Shown piece by piece: positions 43,761 through 53,700 of a DNA stretch of 64,000 nucleotides. The notes under the pieces are model-generated. The model searched no databases, was not told the DNA's origin, and was given only the letters and a program-made list of their open reading frames with translations. This stretch comes from Indolivaga macrotermitis (lineage in GTDB: Bacteria > Bacteroidota > Bacteroidia > Bacteroidales > Dysgonomonadaceae). The stretch covers positions 124,001 to 188,000 of the forward strand of contig NZ_FQUC01000003.1 of NCBI RefSeq assembly GCF_900128985.1. The letters run 5' to 3'. Positions within the stretch are counted from its first letter, which is position 1, and each line of letters begins with the position of its first letter. The translations under genes were made by a program, and so were the position numbers.

Positions 43761-45917
43761 ATGCCATTCGATTTATTATCTGAACCAATACGTAAATATG
43801 TGAGAGATAAGAGATGGGACCAATTTCGTCCTATTCAGGTTGCCGCAATTAAGCGTATAATGACTACCGATTGTAATTATATTTTGGCATCACGTACAGC
43901 TTCAGGTAAAACCGAAGCCGCATTTTTGCCCATCCTGTCAAAAGTCAATTTCAACGAAGAAGGTGTACAGGTATTGTATATATCCCCATTGATTGCTTTA
44001 ATTAATGATCAGTTTCTTAGAGTCGAAGAGTTGTGCCGTTATCTCGAAATATCAGTAACCAAGTGGCATAGCGAAGCAAATAAATCGGCGAAAAACAAAT
44101 TATTGAAAGCTCCGAATGGTATCGTACTCATTACCCCGGAGTCGATAGAAGCGATGCTGGTAAACCGAGCTCATGAAGCAAAGCATTTATTTTCGAACCT
44201 GAAATATGTGGTAATAGACGAAATCCATTCTTTTATAGGAACAGATAGGGGGATACACCTCAAATCGCTCTTATTCAGACTGCAATCTATTAATAGATCA
44301 AAATTCTGTATTGTAGGACTGTCGGCCACTATCGGCGATTTTAATGAAGCTAAAGTATTTACAGGTGAAGCCGAGAATACAACTGTATTAATTGACAAAA
44401 CAGCTAAAGAGATAAACGTTGTATTTAAGTATTTCAAAGAATCAGGTGCCGAATTGTCCCTTGAACTTATGAAAGATCTGTATCGGGAGACATTTGATAA
44501 CAAAACACTTATATTTCCGAATAGTAGAGGACGTGCTGAGGAGGTTGCTGTTAAACTCAAAAAAATATCAGAACGTATCGGAGGTCATCCATATTATTTC
44601 TCACATCATTCGTCAGTCGACAAAGAAGTAAGAGAGTATGTTGAAGATTTTGCGAAGAATAACAGACGAAATAATTTCACAATAGCATGCACCTCTACTC
44701 TCGAACTAGGAATAGACATCGGATCAGTAGATAAGGTTGTACAGATAGATGCCGCACATAGTATAGCTTCGCTTATTCAACGAGTCGGGCGGAGTGGTAG
44801 ACAGGGAAATAAACAGAGTAACCTATATTTGTATGCTACCAACAATTGGAGTTTGTTACAATCGTTAGCAGCATGGCTCTTGTATACCGAAGGTTTTATT
44901 GAACCTCCGGCTGTAATGGATAAGCCGTACGATATTCTGGCACATCAGATATTATCGGTTGTTAGAGAACGGAGCGAAATTCGATTGTCTGATTTAGTGT
45001 ATGTCGTGAAATCGGATTTTGCTTTTCAAGCGATCTCGGAAACCGAGATTACCGAGATTATAAACTATCTGTTCGAAACCGGGATGTTGGAGAAACTAGG
45101 CCGGGAAATTATTATCGGTATCGAAGGTGAAAAGATTGTGAATAACCGTGACTTTTATAGTGTTTTTACCGCCGAACAGAATTTTAAGGTTATAAATGAG
45201 GGGAGTACAATCGGAGAACTGCCTTTTTCGCCATTAATCAGAGAAGACGAAAACATCTTCTTAGCTGCTCGTATATGGAAGATTAAACTTGTGGATGAGA
45301 AAGCCCGAAAGATATTTGTTGTTAAAGCATTGGATGGGAAAAGGCCTATGTTTTATGGTGGTGCAGGTGACGTGCATCCGAGAATCAGAACAAAGATGCT
45401 CGAAATATTAAAGGTAGATACTCAATATGATTTTCTTGATGCTAAAGGTCTGGATGAAATTAATGAGCTACGAAAAGATTTTTCTACATTTACAATAGGA
45501 GATATATTGTATGACAGACCCATTGTCGAAAAGATTGTCCGTTCGAAAAAAGAGGATGAAGATCTGTTTGTATCAGAGTTTTGCTCTTTTACAGGAACAA
45601 AGATCAATCGCACTATTGGTTTGTTTCTTTATATTGCAGATGTAGAGTATGAAGTAGCTGATTACAATAGTATGTTTACTATTTCTGCATCAATAGAAAA
45701 TCTAAGGGATATATTTGAGAGTATAACCTCAGATGTTGATAATACAATTAGTCGATTATTAGAGGATAAGCCGGCTATTCTAGATTTTTCTAAGTGGGGA
45801 AAACTACTACCTCCGAAATATCAGACTATACTTGTCAGGGATAAATATTACGATATAGAAAATACTGTGGAATTTTTGAGGAATATACAGTTAGTAGAAC
45901 CTAGTACTCTCGACTAG
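43761..45917 (+). CDS. Lhr-like DEAD/DEAH-box helicase (BrxHI-like)
   Basis: 718 aa, SF2 helicase. Motif I SRTASGKT at 44-51, motif II DEIH at 153-156, motif III SATIG near 190, motif VI QRVGRSGR at 340-347. The C-terminal 300 residues correspond to the winged-helix and later domains of Lhr-type helicases, but the protein is much shorter than full Lhr. Such helicases form a pair with PF10923 ATPases in type 2 BREX; no PglX methylase or PglZ gene is present here. Third gene of the operon. Confidence 0.92.
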   Translation: MPFDLLSEPIRKYVRDKRWDQFRPIQVAAIKRIMTTDCNYILASRTASGKTEAAFLPILSKVNFNEEGVQVLYISPLIALINDQFLRVEELCRYLEISVTKWHSEANKSAKNKLLKAPNGIVLITPESIEAMLVNRAHEAKHLFSNLKYVVIDEIHSFIGTDRGIHLKSLLFRLQSINRSKFCIVGLSATIGDFNEAKVFTGEAENTTVLIDKTAKEINVVFKYFKESGAELSLELMKDLYRETFDNKTLIFPNSRGRAEEVAVKLKKISERIGGHPYYFSHHSSVDKEVREYVEDFAKNNRRNNFTIACTSTLELGIDIGSVDKVVQIDAAHSIASLIQRVGRSGRQGNKQSNLYLYATNNWSLLQSLAAWLLYTEGFIEPPAVMDKPYDILAHQILSVVRERSEIRLSDLVYVVKSDFAFQAISETEITEIINYLFETGMLEKLGREIIIGIEGEKIVNNRDFYSVFTAEQNFKVINEGSTIGELPFSPLIREDENIFLAARIWKIKLVDEKARKIFVVKALDGKRPMFYGGAGDVHPRIRTKMLEILKVDTQYDFLDAKGLDEINELRKDFSTFTIGDILYDRPIVEKIVRSKKEDEDLFVSEFCSFTGTKINRTIGLFLYIADVEYEVADYNSMFTISASIENLRDIFESITSDVDNTISRLLEDKPAILDFSKWGKLLPPKYQTILVRDKYYDIENTVEFLRNIQLVEPSTLD

Positions 45918-45952
45918 CTAAGTGCAAAACTGCAGACTGTTTCTTTATAGAG

Positions 45953-45979
45953 ATCCATCGACTACCACCTATTCCTATC
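45953..45979. repeat. 27-base direct repeat, copy 1
   Basis: Exact match of 27 bases with 47197-47223. The similarity continues more weakly for about 70 bases on one side (ending in CCATAATAAA in both). On the minus strand both copies can encode IGIGGSRW, so they may be scraps of one lost gene. Confidence 0.85.
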
Positions 45980-46100
45980 GAAGAAAGGCTATCTTCGGCT
46001 AAAGTCTCTACTTTAAACATCACACGATCCATAATAAAGCCTAGTCTAAACTCTACTCATTCTCTTTAATTATTTAAAATAGATCATTTAGCACTTTACC

Positions 46101-46472
46101 TCATTGGTTTAATTTACGTAAATATTTCAGAGCTTCTTCTCCAGAATATTTTTTAGAGCATTTAGGAATAGAATCTACATCTAAAATAGTGGAATCTCTT
46201 ATTATTATTTTCCTGATAGATGGTTTTAGTGGAATATAAAAGTCCTTTGGCTGTTTGGGAGGATTACCTACTGACACAACTTTTATCTCTAAAGTATCAT
46301 TATAGGATTTAATATCTACTTCTTTTATTACATCATAGGAACCTGCATATTCTAATTTCAGGGTATCATCTGATATTCTACATATACCAATGAATTTATT
46401 ATCAGGTCTATGATTACAACCAAGTATTAATAAAGGAAAGAATAAATAGTACCAGTAATATTTCTTTTTCAT
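46101..46472 (-). CDS. Small lipoprotein in the toxin locus
   Basis: 123 aa with a lipoprotein signal (YYLFFPLLILGC). The mature part is a short beta-rich domain (NKFIGICRISDDTLKLEY, TLEIKVVSVGNPPKQPKDFYIPL). Not recognised. It lies 27 bases after the family A protein at 46500-47138 and is probably transcribed with it, in the position of a second immunity or accessory gene. Confidence 0.65.
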   Translation of the reverse strand: MKKKYYWYYLFFPLLILGCNHRPDNKFIGICRISDDTLKLEYAGSYDVIKEVDIKSYNDTLEIKVVSVGNPPKQPKDFYIPLKPSIRKIIIRDSTILDVDSIPKCSKKYSGEEALKYLRKLNQ

Positions 46473-46499
46473 TATTTACTTATTAGATTCGGAATAATT

Positions 46500-47138
46500 T
46501 CATTTGAATATTTCAGGGTGTTCTTCTACAAACTCTGATAATGTTTTTATAGTGAGCCCTTTTCTCGAAGGGTCTAAAATATATGTCACTCCGTTTTTAT
46601 CTTTAGCAAATAGCTCCCAACGATTAATTGTACTTATTGTAAAAATCTCAACAAGATTTAATTCTTTTTTGGTATCGATAATATCCTGGTAGTATTTAAT
46701 AAAACCAGTATTATAATTAAGACCTAAATTAAAATATAGAGCATTGCCAAAACCTACAAATTTTCCATTCAAGTCTTCTAATATTATGTCTGGATTAATA
46801 TACCTTATTTCATTTAACTTATACAAGTAATGTCTTTCTTTGGAAAGGATTAAGTTTTCTAAAAAAGAACTGTTGAGGAAATCTTTTTTTAAGAGTTCTT
46901 TTTCATAGATATAATGTAGTATATAGGTTTTATTGAAATCTTTAAGGTTACTGATACTATCAAATTTATTTTTACTTGTTTGATTAAATAAATAGCATAT
47001 TCGATTATCTAGATTTTCTAAATCATCATTTGAGTAATAATGTGTTATAGCATATTTATCCTCTTTTGTTGGGGATTGCATATTTTCAGGATGATTAATT
47101 AGCATTGTTGTAATTAATATAAAAAATAAATTTGTCAT
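46500..47138 (-). CDS. Exported candidate immunity protein, family A copy 4
   Basis: 212 aa with a signal-like N-terminus. It shares with 48620-49252, 49280-49960 and 50069-50734 the mid-protein KKDFLNSSFLENLI, the GFGNALYFN pattern (glycine-asparagine or serine before an aromatic), the IxxLxxVExFxIS/T segment, and the C-terminus ending EEHPEIFK. That end and the flanking 27 bases are nearly identical in DNA to the copy at 49280-49960. A role as periplasmic immunity to RHS tips is inferred from context. Confidence 0.7.
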   Translation of the reverse strand: MTNLFFILITTMLINHPENMQSPTKEDKYAITHYYSNDDLENLDNRICYLFNQTSKNKFDSISNLKDFNKTYILHYIYEKELLKKDFLNSSFLENLILSKERHYLYKLNEIRYINPDIILEDLNGKFVGFGNALYFNLGLNYNTGFIKYYQDIIDTKKELNLVEIFTISTINRWELFAKDKNGVTYILDPSRKGLTIKTLSEFVEEHPEIFK

Positions 47139-47951
47139 ATATACTTATTTTCCTAGGATTACAAATATATGAATTATTGATTGTTCTTTTTGAGACATCC
47201 ATCGACTACCACCTATTCCTATCCATGAAGGAGTTCCTCCTATTTAGATATCATGCGACCTGCGACCCATAATAAATGAAGGAGGCATTAAATTGCCAGA
47301 TTGAGTTTTAGCTATTACACATAAAGTCTAAATTTACCTTCTGATATTTCAAAAATATTAAGTTTTGAAACCATTTAGAAAATATCTTCAATACCGATGA
47401 ATTTAATATTCGTAATTTTTTCTACCGAGACTTCTTTTATTTTATTGAGAAAAGCAAGCGAATTTGCCATAATCTCCAATTCTTCTTAATATTATTTACT
47501 TTTAAATTTAGCAGTGTTAATGCAGTTATTGTAAGGGCCTTAGATTAACTATCTTTACAAAGAAACACCAAGGAGCATGTTTTAATGTTAGAATCAAATG
47601 TGGATAATAACTACAGATTAAAAGATGCTAAATTTTCGGCTTCTTTCAGAGTCATTAATTCATTGTAACGAATTCTACCAAGAATATCTCCTTATCTGTT
47701 ACTTTATAAATACCATTTATTCCTAGATACTTCAAATTACAATGATCTGATATTCGAGTCGCTTGTTCCAAAATATCGTTATAAAATTACATTTTAGTCG
47801 TTTCAATACACAATGAAGCTAATACTCCTACAATATCAGGATTATCTGTTTTTTGAAATAGTAATGTAATTCCTAGTATCATTTTGATTTTATTAAAATA
47901 ATCTCTTTTAAACATCATATCACTAAACAGACTATCATATAGTATAAGTGG
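47139..47951 (-). pseudogene. Stretch of decayed coding sequence
   Basis: No intact gene in 813 bases. The clearest relic is 47655-47918: on the minus strand 87 codons read MMFKRDYFNKIKMILGIT ... DILEQATRISDHCNLKYLGI with one in-frame TAA in the middle. A second relic near 47390-47490 reads KIKEVSVEKITNIKFIGIED with a frameshift upstream. A 27-base direct repeat lies at 47197-47223. These look like dead immunity or toxin genes. Confidence 0.65.
47197..47223. repeat. 27-base direct repeat, copy 2
   Basis: Exact copy of 45953-45979, in the same orientation, 1.2 kb away. The two copies bracket the 46101-47138 gene pair. Confidence 0.85.
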
Positions 47952-48365
47952 CTAATTTATAACATCATCTAAAACAAAGTAATATCTTTGCTCTCCTCTA
48001 TGTATATGTACAGTATCGCTACCATATCTTTTTATTAATGAATCTCCTGATTGAATAAAATTGGTAAAGTCTTGGAGTGATGATGACCTATTATACCCAG
48101 ACCCACCTAATGAGAATTTAACTTCATTAATAAAATCGATATAAATTCGAGAGTTATCTACAATATAACGCTCACGACTGATGGACTTAATACGCCCTTC
48201 TATACTCTGATATTTATGCAGTTGAGGATATAAACTAGCTTTTTTATCAGCTCCTTTCGATTGTGAATTCATCACAATAATTAGTAGCACTACAAAAAGA
48301 AGTATAAATATCCCGAATGTAGCTAGTTCATTTTTTGTTAGTTTTGGGTCTTTAGTACTGCTCAT
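47952..48365 (-). CDS. Single-pass membrane protein of the toxin locus
   Basis: 137 aa. A cytoplasmic N-terminus is followed by one transmembrane segment (about residues 14-32, ATFGIFILLFVVLLIIVMN) and a beta-rich external domain (YQSIEGRIKSISRERYIVDNSRIYIDF ... DTVHIHRGEQRYYFVLDD). Not recognised. It starts 14 bases after the orphan tip at 48380-48616, so it is a candidate membrane-bound immunity protein for that lost toxin. Confidence 0.65.
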   Translation of the reverse strand: MSSTKDPKLTKNELATFGIFILLFVVLLIIVMNSQSKGADKKASLYPQLHKYQSIEGRIKSISRERYIVDNSRIYIDFINEVKFSLGGSGYNRSSSLQDFTNFIQSGDSLIKRYGSDTVHIHRGEQRYYFVLDDVIN

Positions 48366-48379
48366 ATTATCACTCGTTA

Positions 48380-48616
48380 TTATTTATTTTTATAAACTTT
48401 AGTCTTAGAAATTCCAAACATTCCATTGAATATTGTTGGACCAACACCAATACCTACAGTACCTCCGATTGAATAAATATTTCCTCCTTTTAATAGCTCT
48501 GAAACAGAGCTATTTCCACTGAAACTAAGACCAGCATCACCAGAAATACTACCTGTATATGAAGTTCCAGCCATATCAGAACTACTCAAAGATTGGGCAT
48601 CTGCTGGATCAATCAT
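48380..48616 (-). pseudogene. Orphan RHS toxin-tip fragment
   Basis: 78 codons beginning MIDPADAQ, the same octapeptide found near the end of the main RHS protein (Asp2046 region), and then diverging completely (SLSSSDMAGTSYTGSISGDA, glycine-rich, ending KTKVYKNK). DNA identity to the main gene is exact over 25 bases (48592-48616 and 50807-50831). It has no secretion signal or core. It is the tail of a replaced toxin tip. Confidence 0.75.
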
Positions 48617-48619
48617 TAT

Positions 48620-49252
48620 CTATTTATTATCTACATCCCATTTTTCAAAAACACTATTTGATCGGTTCTTAATGAATTCGTCTAGAGGAAATGCTTTAGG
48701 TTTCTTGTTTGAATAGTCGAAAACAAATACCTGATTATCATCTGTTACCCCAAAGACAGGCCAATTAGCTAGTTTATTTATCATAAAAAGATGAGAGATT
48801 TTTAATTTTTTCATCTCATTTAAGATAAATTGGTTCATAGTTAACCGATTTCCTTTGATAGAAGAACGTTCAGGGTAAAAGTTATAAGCATTCCCACTTC
48901 CAATAATAGTCCCATCTTTTTTCTCTAATAGAAAATTTGCATCTATATATTCCTTGTCATTTACAAGAATCTTATGTTTAGATGGCATAAGTTTTCTGAA
49001 AAAAGAATTGTCAAGAAAGTCTTTCTTTTTCAGAGAATCGTTATAATCATATTTAAAAATGTAAACGATACTCATGTTATCTGCTGAAGATTTGCACGAC
49101 GACTGATTAAGTAAGTTTACGGCTTTCTGGCTTAGGCTTCCGACTTGTTCATTCGTATAGAAATTCATGATATCTTTCTTCGTATTCATTTCCTTTGAGT
49201 TAGCATATTGGCAGATAATCAATAATATTACAATTGTTATTTTCATTTTCAT
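48620..49252 (-). CDS. Exported candidate immunity protein, family A copy 3
   Basis: 210 aa with signal peptide (MKMKITIVILLIICQYANS). Family A marks: SLKKKDFLDNSFFRKLM, GSGNAYNFYPE, LKISHLFMINKLANWPVFG and DNQVFVFDYSNKK. The most diverged copy: its C-terminus ends EKWDVDNK rather than HPEIFK. Its stop lies 3 bases before the orphan tip fragment. Confidence 0.7.
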   Translation of the reverse strand: MKMKITIVILLIICQYANSKEMNTKKDIMNFYTNEQVGSLSQKAVNLLNQSSCKSSADNMSIVYIFKYDYNDSLKKKDFLDNSFFRKLMPSKHKILVNDKEYIDANFLLEKKDGTIIGSGNAYNFYPERSSIKGNRLTMNQFILNEMKKLKISHLFMINKLANWPVFGVTDDNQVFVFDYSNKKPKAFPLDEFIKNRSNSVFEKWDVDNK

Positions 49253-49279
49253 TGTTTACTTTTTAGATTTGAAATAATT

Positions 49280-49960
49280 TCATTTGAATATTTCAGGGTG
49301 TCCTTCTACAAATTTCTCAAGGGTATCGAATTTCTCCATTTTTCTATCATACACATATATCCTATTGTCAAATGTTTTTCCAAAAATGGGAATGTTGGGA
49401 ATATCAATAATAATAAAGAGATCAGTAATTTTTAATCGCTTTATATCATCGGCAAAAGTTTGATCAGACTTAAATGCTTGGCTATTTTCATAATGTTTCA
49501 AAATATAAAATTCTGAAGGACCACCATATCCTATTACTTTATTCTGTTTATCAAAAAAATAAAAAGTAAAATCAAATCTTATTTTATTTTTTTTGTTAGA
49601 GGAGTATGTGGGGTTTATTCGCCGTAAATTAGAATAAAAAAGATAATTAATAAAGTCTTTTTTAGGTAAAGGAATACTATTTAAATTATTGCTTTCCATA
49701 TACTCCAATTGTTGCAAATCATTTAATCTTGTTAATTCACAATCATAGCGATATTTATATATCGGTATTACCTTATCTATTAATATAGTATCTTCTGTAG
49801 ATTTTCTATGATTATAGTTAGATAAGGTTTCTTTATATGATTCTTGTATTTCATCAGAATCATATAAATGAGCAATATCTACCTCAATATTATCAGCGAA
49901 ATTCTGAGAATATAAAATAGTAGGGATCAAGAATATTATAATAATCAACTTCTTTTTCAT
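49280..49960 (-). CDS. Exported candidate immunity protein, family A copy 2
   Basis: 226 aa with signal peptide. Its first 20 residues (MKKKLIIIIFLIPTILYSQN) are almost identical to those of the copy at 50069-50734, and its end (EKFVEGHPEIFK) to that of 46500-47138. It thus looks like a mosaic of its neighbours. Central segment LKITDLFIIIDIPNIPIFGKTFDNRIYVYD. Predicted periplasmic. Confidence 0.7.
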   Translation of the reverse strand: MKKKLIIIIFLIPTILYSQNFADNIEVDIAHLYDSDEIQESYKETLSNYNHRKSTEDTILIDKVIPIYKYRYDCELTRLNDLQQLEYMESNNLNSIPLPKKDFINYLFYSNLRRINPTYSSNKKNKIRFDFTFYFFDKQNKVIGYGGPSEFYILKHYENSQAFKSDQTFADDIKRLKITDLFIIIDIPNIPIFGKTFDNRIYVYDRKMEKFDTLEKFVEGHPEIFK

Positions 49961-50068
49961 ATTATCAGTTTATAAAATAGATAGCAAGTATTGTTTAGGT
50001 ATTATTTGTTATAAATTATATAGCTGATTATAGGCAAGAATAGTAATAGTATAACAACCTGTCCTTTT

Positions 50069-50734
50069 TTATTTGAAATAATTTGAATTGGTTTTGATGT
50101 ATTCTTCGATAGAAAACAGTTGTCCTGCATCCATACCTTGTGATTCCCAAACATAAACATGACCATCTTTAGTCTTACATATTACGGGCATATTGTATAA
50201 ATCCGTAATTATAAACATATCAGTAATGTTCAATTCATTAATAATATCGACAAATGTGCGTCCTGAGTACTGTTTATTAAAGAAATAAAAGGATTCTGCA
50301 TTTCCATAACCTATGGGGTTATTGGTATTATCGATCAGATAAAAATCAATCCATAAAAAAATATTGTTTTTCTTCTTGATATATCTGGGTTCTTGCAAAA
50401 GATTCTTATAAAAACTAGAGTCTAAAAAATCTTTTCTAGGAAGAGGTATAAAAGATAAATTATTATTTTCCAGGTATATCCATTGCTCGTCTAAACTCAT
50501 ATTCGAAAGTATAGATTTGTAACAATATCTATATACTGGTATAATCATGGATAGCTTATTAAGCTCATAATCTTTTCTTTTTTGTTTTAATATTCTAACG
50601 GTCTCGTCGAATGCTTTTTGTATGTCTTCCTTCAAATATAAATGAGCAATATCTGCCCTAATACTATCAGTATAATTCTGAGAATATAAAATAGTAGGGA
50701 TCAAGAATATTATAAAAATTAGCTTCTTTTTCAT
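50069..50734 (-). CDS. Exported candidate immunity protein, family A copy 1 (next to the RHS gene)
   Basis: 221 aa with signal peptide (MKKKLIFIIFLIPTILYSQN). It starts 1 base after the RHS stop codon, the usual place of the cognate immunity gene. Family A marks: PRKDFLDSSFYKNLL, GYGNAESFYFF, LNITDMFIITDLYNMPVI, and a DNA-level similarity to copy 2 over the first 60 bases. Best candidate to neutralise the peptidase-like tip; no direct evidence. Confidence 0.75.
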   Translation of the reverse strand: MKKKLIFIIFLIPTILYSQNYTDSIRADIAHLYLKEDIQKAFDETVRILKQKRKDYELNKLSMIIPVYRYCYKSILSNMSLDEQWIYLENNNLSFIPLPRKDFLDSSFYKNLLQEPRYIKKKNNIFLWIDFYLIDNTNNPIGYGNAESFYFFNKQYSGRTFVDIINELNITDMFIITDLYNMPVICKTKDGHVYVWESQGMDAGQLFSIEEYIKTNSNYFK

Positions 50735-50735
50735 A

Positions 50736-53700
50736 TTACCGGCTTATAATTCCAAATGTAACAATAGGTTGAACCGTGCTATTGGTAGTTATTGTTTCAC
50801 TCTTATATTGGGCATCTGCTGGATCAATCATAAAATAATTATTAACCATCTGCCCTTGTGAAGTATGCGTTGTAGCGCTTTGCAGTAGTCTGGCATGATT
50901 AGCGTATCCAATAACAACCATAGCTCCATTATCCAATGCATCAAGTACTCTCTTTATATTAAGCGTTATTTCAACTTTATAGCCATCTGCTTTGTCAAAT
51001 AGTTTATTAAGTTTAATTATTGGTACATTATCAATATCAGGGTCATTGGCTCCCATATCCGAATCACCATTTAGTAATGCTCTATAATCAAGCTGATTCC
51101 TATTTCCTCCAAATGCCTGATCTATCATTTGAGAAACAGCTAGTAGACAGTTTTGCTTGTGAGTTTGCATTATTGGCAGAGCTATTTTTTTTGAATATGC
51201 TGAGCGGGATTTAACCTGATGCGCTAATTGATTAAACAACATCACATAAGCCCCTGTTATAGCACCATTGGCAAACTTACCTCCTCCGAGTTCGGATGCT
51301 GTTCCTCCAATAATAGCATTGGCAGATACTAATGCAAAAGTATTCAAATTACCTGCTTTTGACAAACCATATGACCCTCCGGCTGAGACTAATCCGGATA
51401 TAAATCCATGTTTAAAGTTTCCCCCCTTTGCCCCTTCGAGCAGACCCTGAGTCAAAGAGTGAGCAAAAAGCTTTTTCATCAAATTTCCTCCAGCAAAATC
51501 TCCTGCAGCAAACGAGTAAGATGCACTTAATCCACCCCAAAGACCTCCTGTTACAGCGGATCGGGCCATTTGCCCAATATTAGCGCCATTCAGTAAAGCT
51601 CCTGCCAATCCGGACGCCATGCCTCCAAGGGCTCCTTTCATTATTACGGCTCCAATAGCTTGACCTCCCGGAACCAAGGCTGCAACGGTAATGCCAACGA
51701 CTGATGCTACTAAAGACTTCCAATTTTTGCTAAACCAGCTATACCCAGAAGGGTCAATGAGTGATAACGGGTTATTCAGGCAATAAATATAGCGATTTAA
51801 TCCTTGAGTAAAGTCAGGAGCCTGCACAAAAGGATCGGGACTCAAGAAGCGTCCTAGCATCGGGTCGTACATCCTTCCGTTCATATTTATCATTTCGAAC
51901 ATATCCAAATGTTCATGCCCTGTAAATCCTCTGTCGTGCAGAGCTTCCGCGTCCGGAATATTCAGGTAATATTTCCAGTCGTCCGCACTTCTTCTACGCC
52001 CCCATGCATCGTAGCTCAATTCCTGTACAAGCTTTCCGTTCTTATCACTATATGCCTGCACCGAACCTAAGTGGTCTTTATGCAAATAAAGTAGTGTTTC
52101 ACCTTTAAGAGATGACTGCTCAAATATCGCAATGGCTCCTCCATTGGCAAATATGTGATGAGTTTTTTTAACTTCACCTGTCGATAAAATATTCTCTTCA
52201 TATAAAGCCCCTGCATAATATCGGGTATCAGTCTTTCCATTTTTTGTATAAATGGCTTTTTTTCGCTGTTTGTCTGCCCCATACATTAGTATAAGGCTAT
52301 TATCTCCTTGTACAACTTGGGATATTTTGTTGAATGATGTATAAGTTATTGCCCAATCAGGGGGAGTATAAGATCCTCCCGATACCGATTTTAATTTATT
52401 TGTGTTGTCAAAGTATTCAAATTTTGTTCCAACTCCAGTTTTGGATGTAATATTACCTGCAGCATCATATAATACTTTTTCTTTCAGTACATTATTATGA
52501 TATGTTTCCGCCAATCTATTCAGATCATCATATTGGAAGCTTTCTGTAAGATTGCGCCTGTTATCTTTTCTCTGTGTAAGATTTCCTTCGGCATTAAACT
52601 CGTACGCCCAATCTTGGATCCCCGGAGTTTTTATTGAGGTTATATAACCTTTTTGAGGGTTATAGGTTATTGTCGTTGTCAGGTTATTACCCAATTTAAA
52701 TTGTTGGATTTGCCCACGCGTATTTATCGTTTGAGCTGTCCAGTACACTTGCCCACTTTTACTATTTTTGACCTCTGATAAATATCCGGTGGTCATATAA
52801 TTATGTTTTATAGAAAAACCTGACGGGTATATGATTTCATCAACCCTATTGAACTTATCATAAGAGGTTTGCGTGGTATAAGTCTTCTTATCAATAACTT
52901 CTGTGATATTTATTATACGTCCATAATCATCGTATTTATAACTTTGCGAATAATTAGGAGAGGTGACAGAGGTTAATAACCCTTTTTTGAGAGTATCATA
53001 TTTATATTCAGTTACACCTTCGGTTTCTGTAATCTTTATGATCCGTCCTCCGGTATCATATTCGACAGTCTTGATATGCCCTTCCGAGTTTTTTTGCCAG
53101 ATCAGTTCTCCGTAAGCATTGTATTTATATTCAATTGTACCTAGATCAGGGTCTATGAGTTTAGTGCGGTTTCCTATGACATCAAACATTGCTTTTATGG
53201 TCGTGCGAGGTCCTGCAACAGTCTCGCAATTTCCTGCAGCATCATATGTGTAGCTTATTTTATTCGATAAATTATCTATGCTCTCGACTATACGGCCTTG
53301 TTGATCTAAAATGGTAGTGTTTTCAATACCGGTAGGACTCATCGTTGTTGTTTTCAACCCATCATAAAAATATGCATGACCGGTTTTGTCCGGATAAGAT
53401 TGATATTTTAACCGCCCCACAACATCATATTCCGGTATATTCCAGTATATCGTACTGCCTGGAAAATAAGGTTCAGAGGTCTTTCCTACTTGCCCTTTTT
53501 CATTGTATATAATATCTGTGTAAACTATTTCACCTAGATCTGTTCCAAATACTTTTTTACGAAGAGAACGCCCCAATCCATCAAAAAATTCTAAGACAGG
53601 AGGAGCACCGGAGATTTCCGTGTATGTGAAATATATAGAATTAGCGGGAGCATCGCTATGACCTTGGCTCCATAGAACTAATGTTTGAGTATTACCTAAA

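Noticed and set aside
45901-46020. 39-codon minus-strand frame (MFKVETLAEDS...) over the 27-base repeat
   Set aside because: The second repeat copy has no matching start or upstream frame, so the similarity is better explained as a repeat or relic than as a gene.
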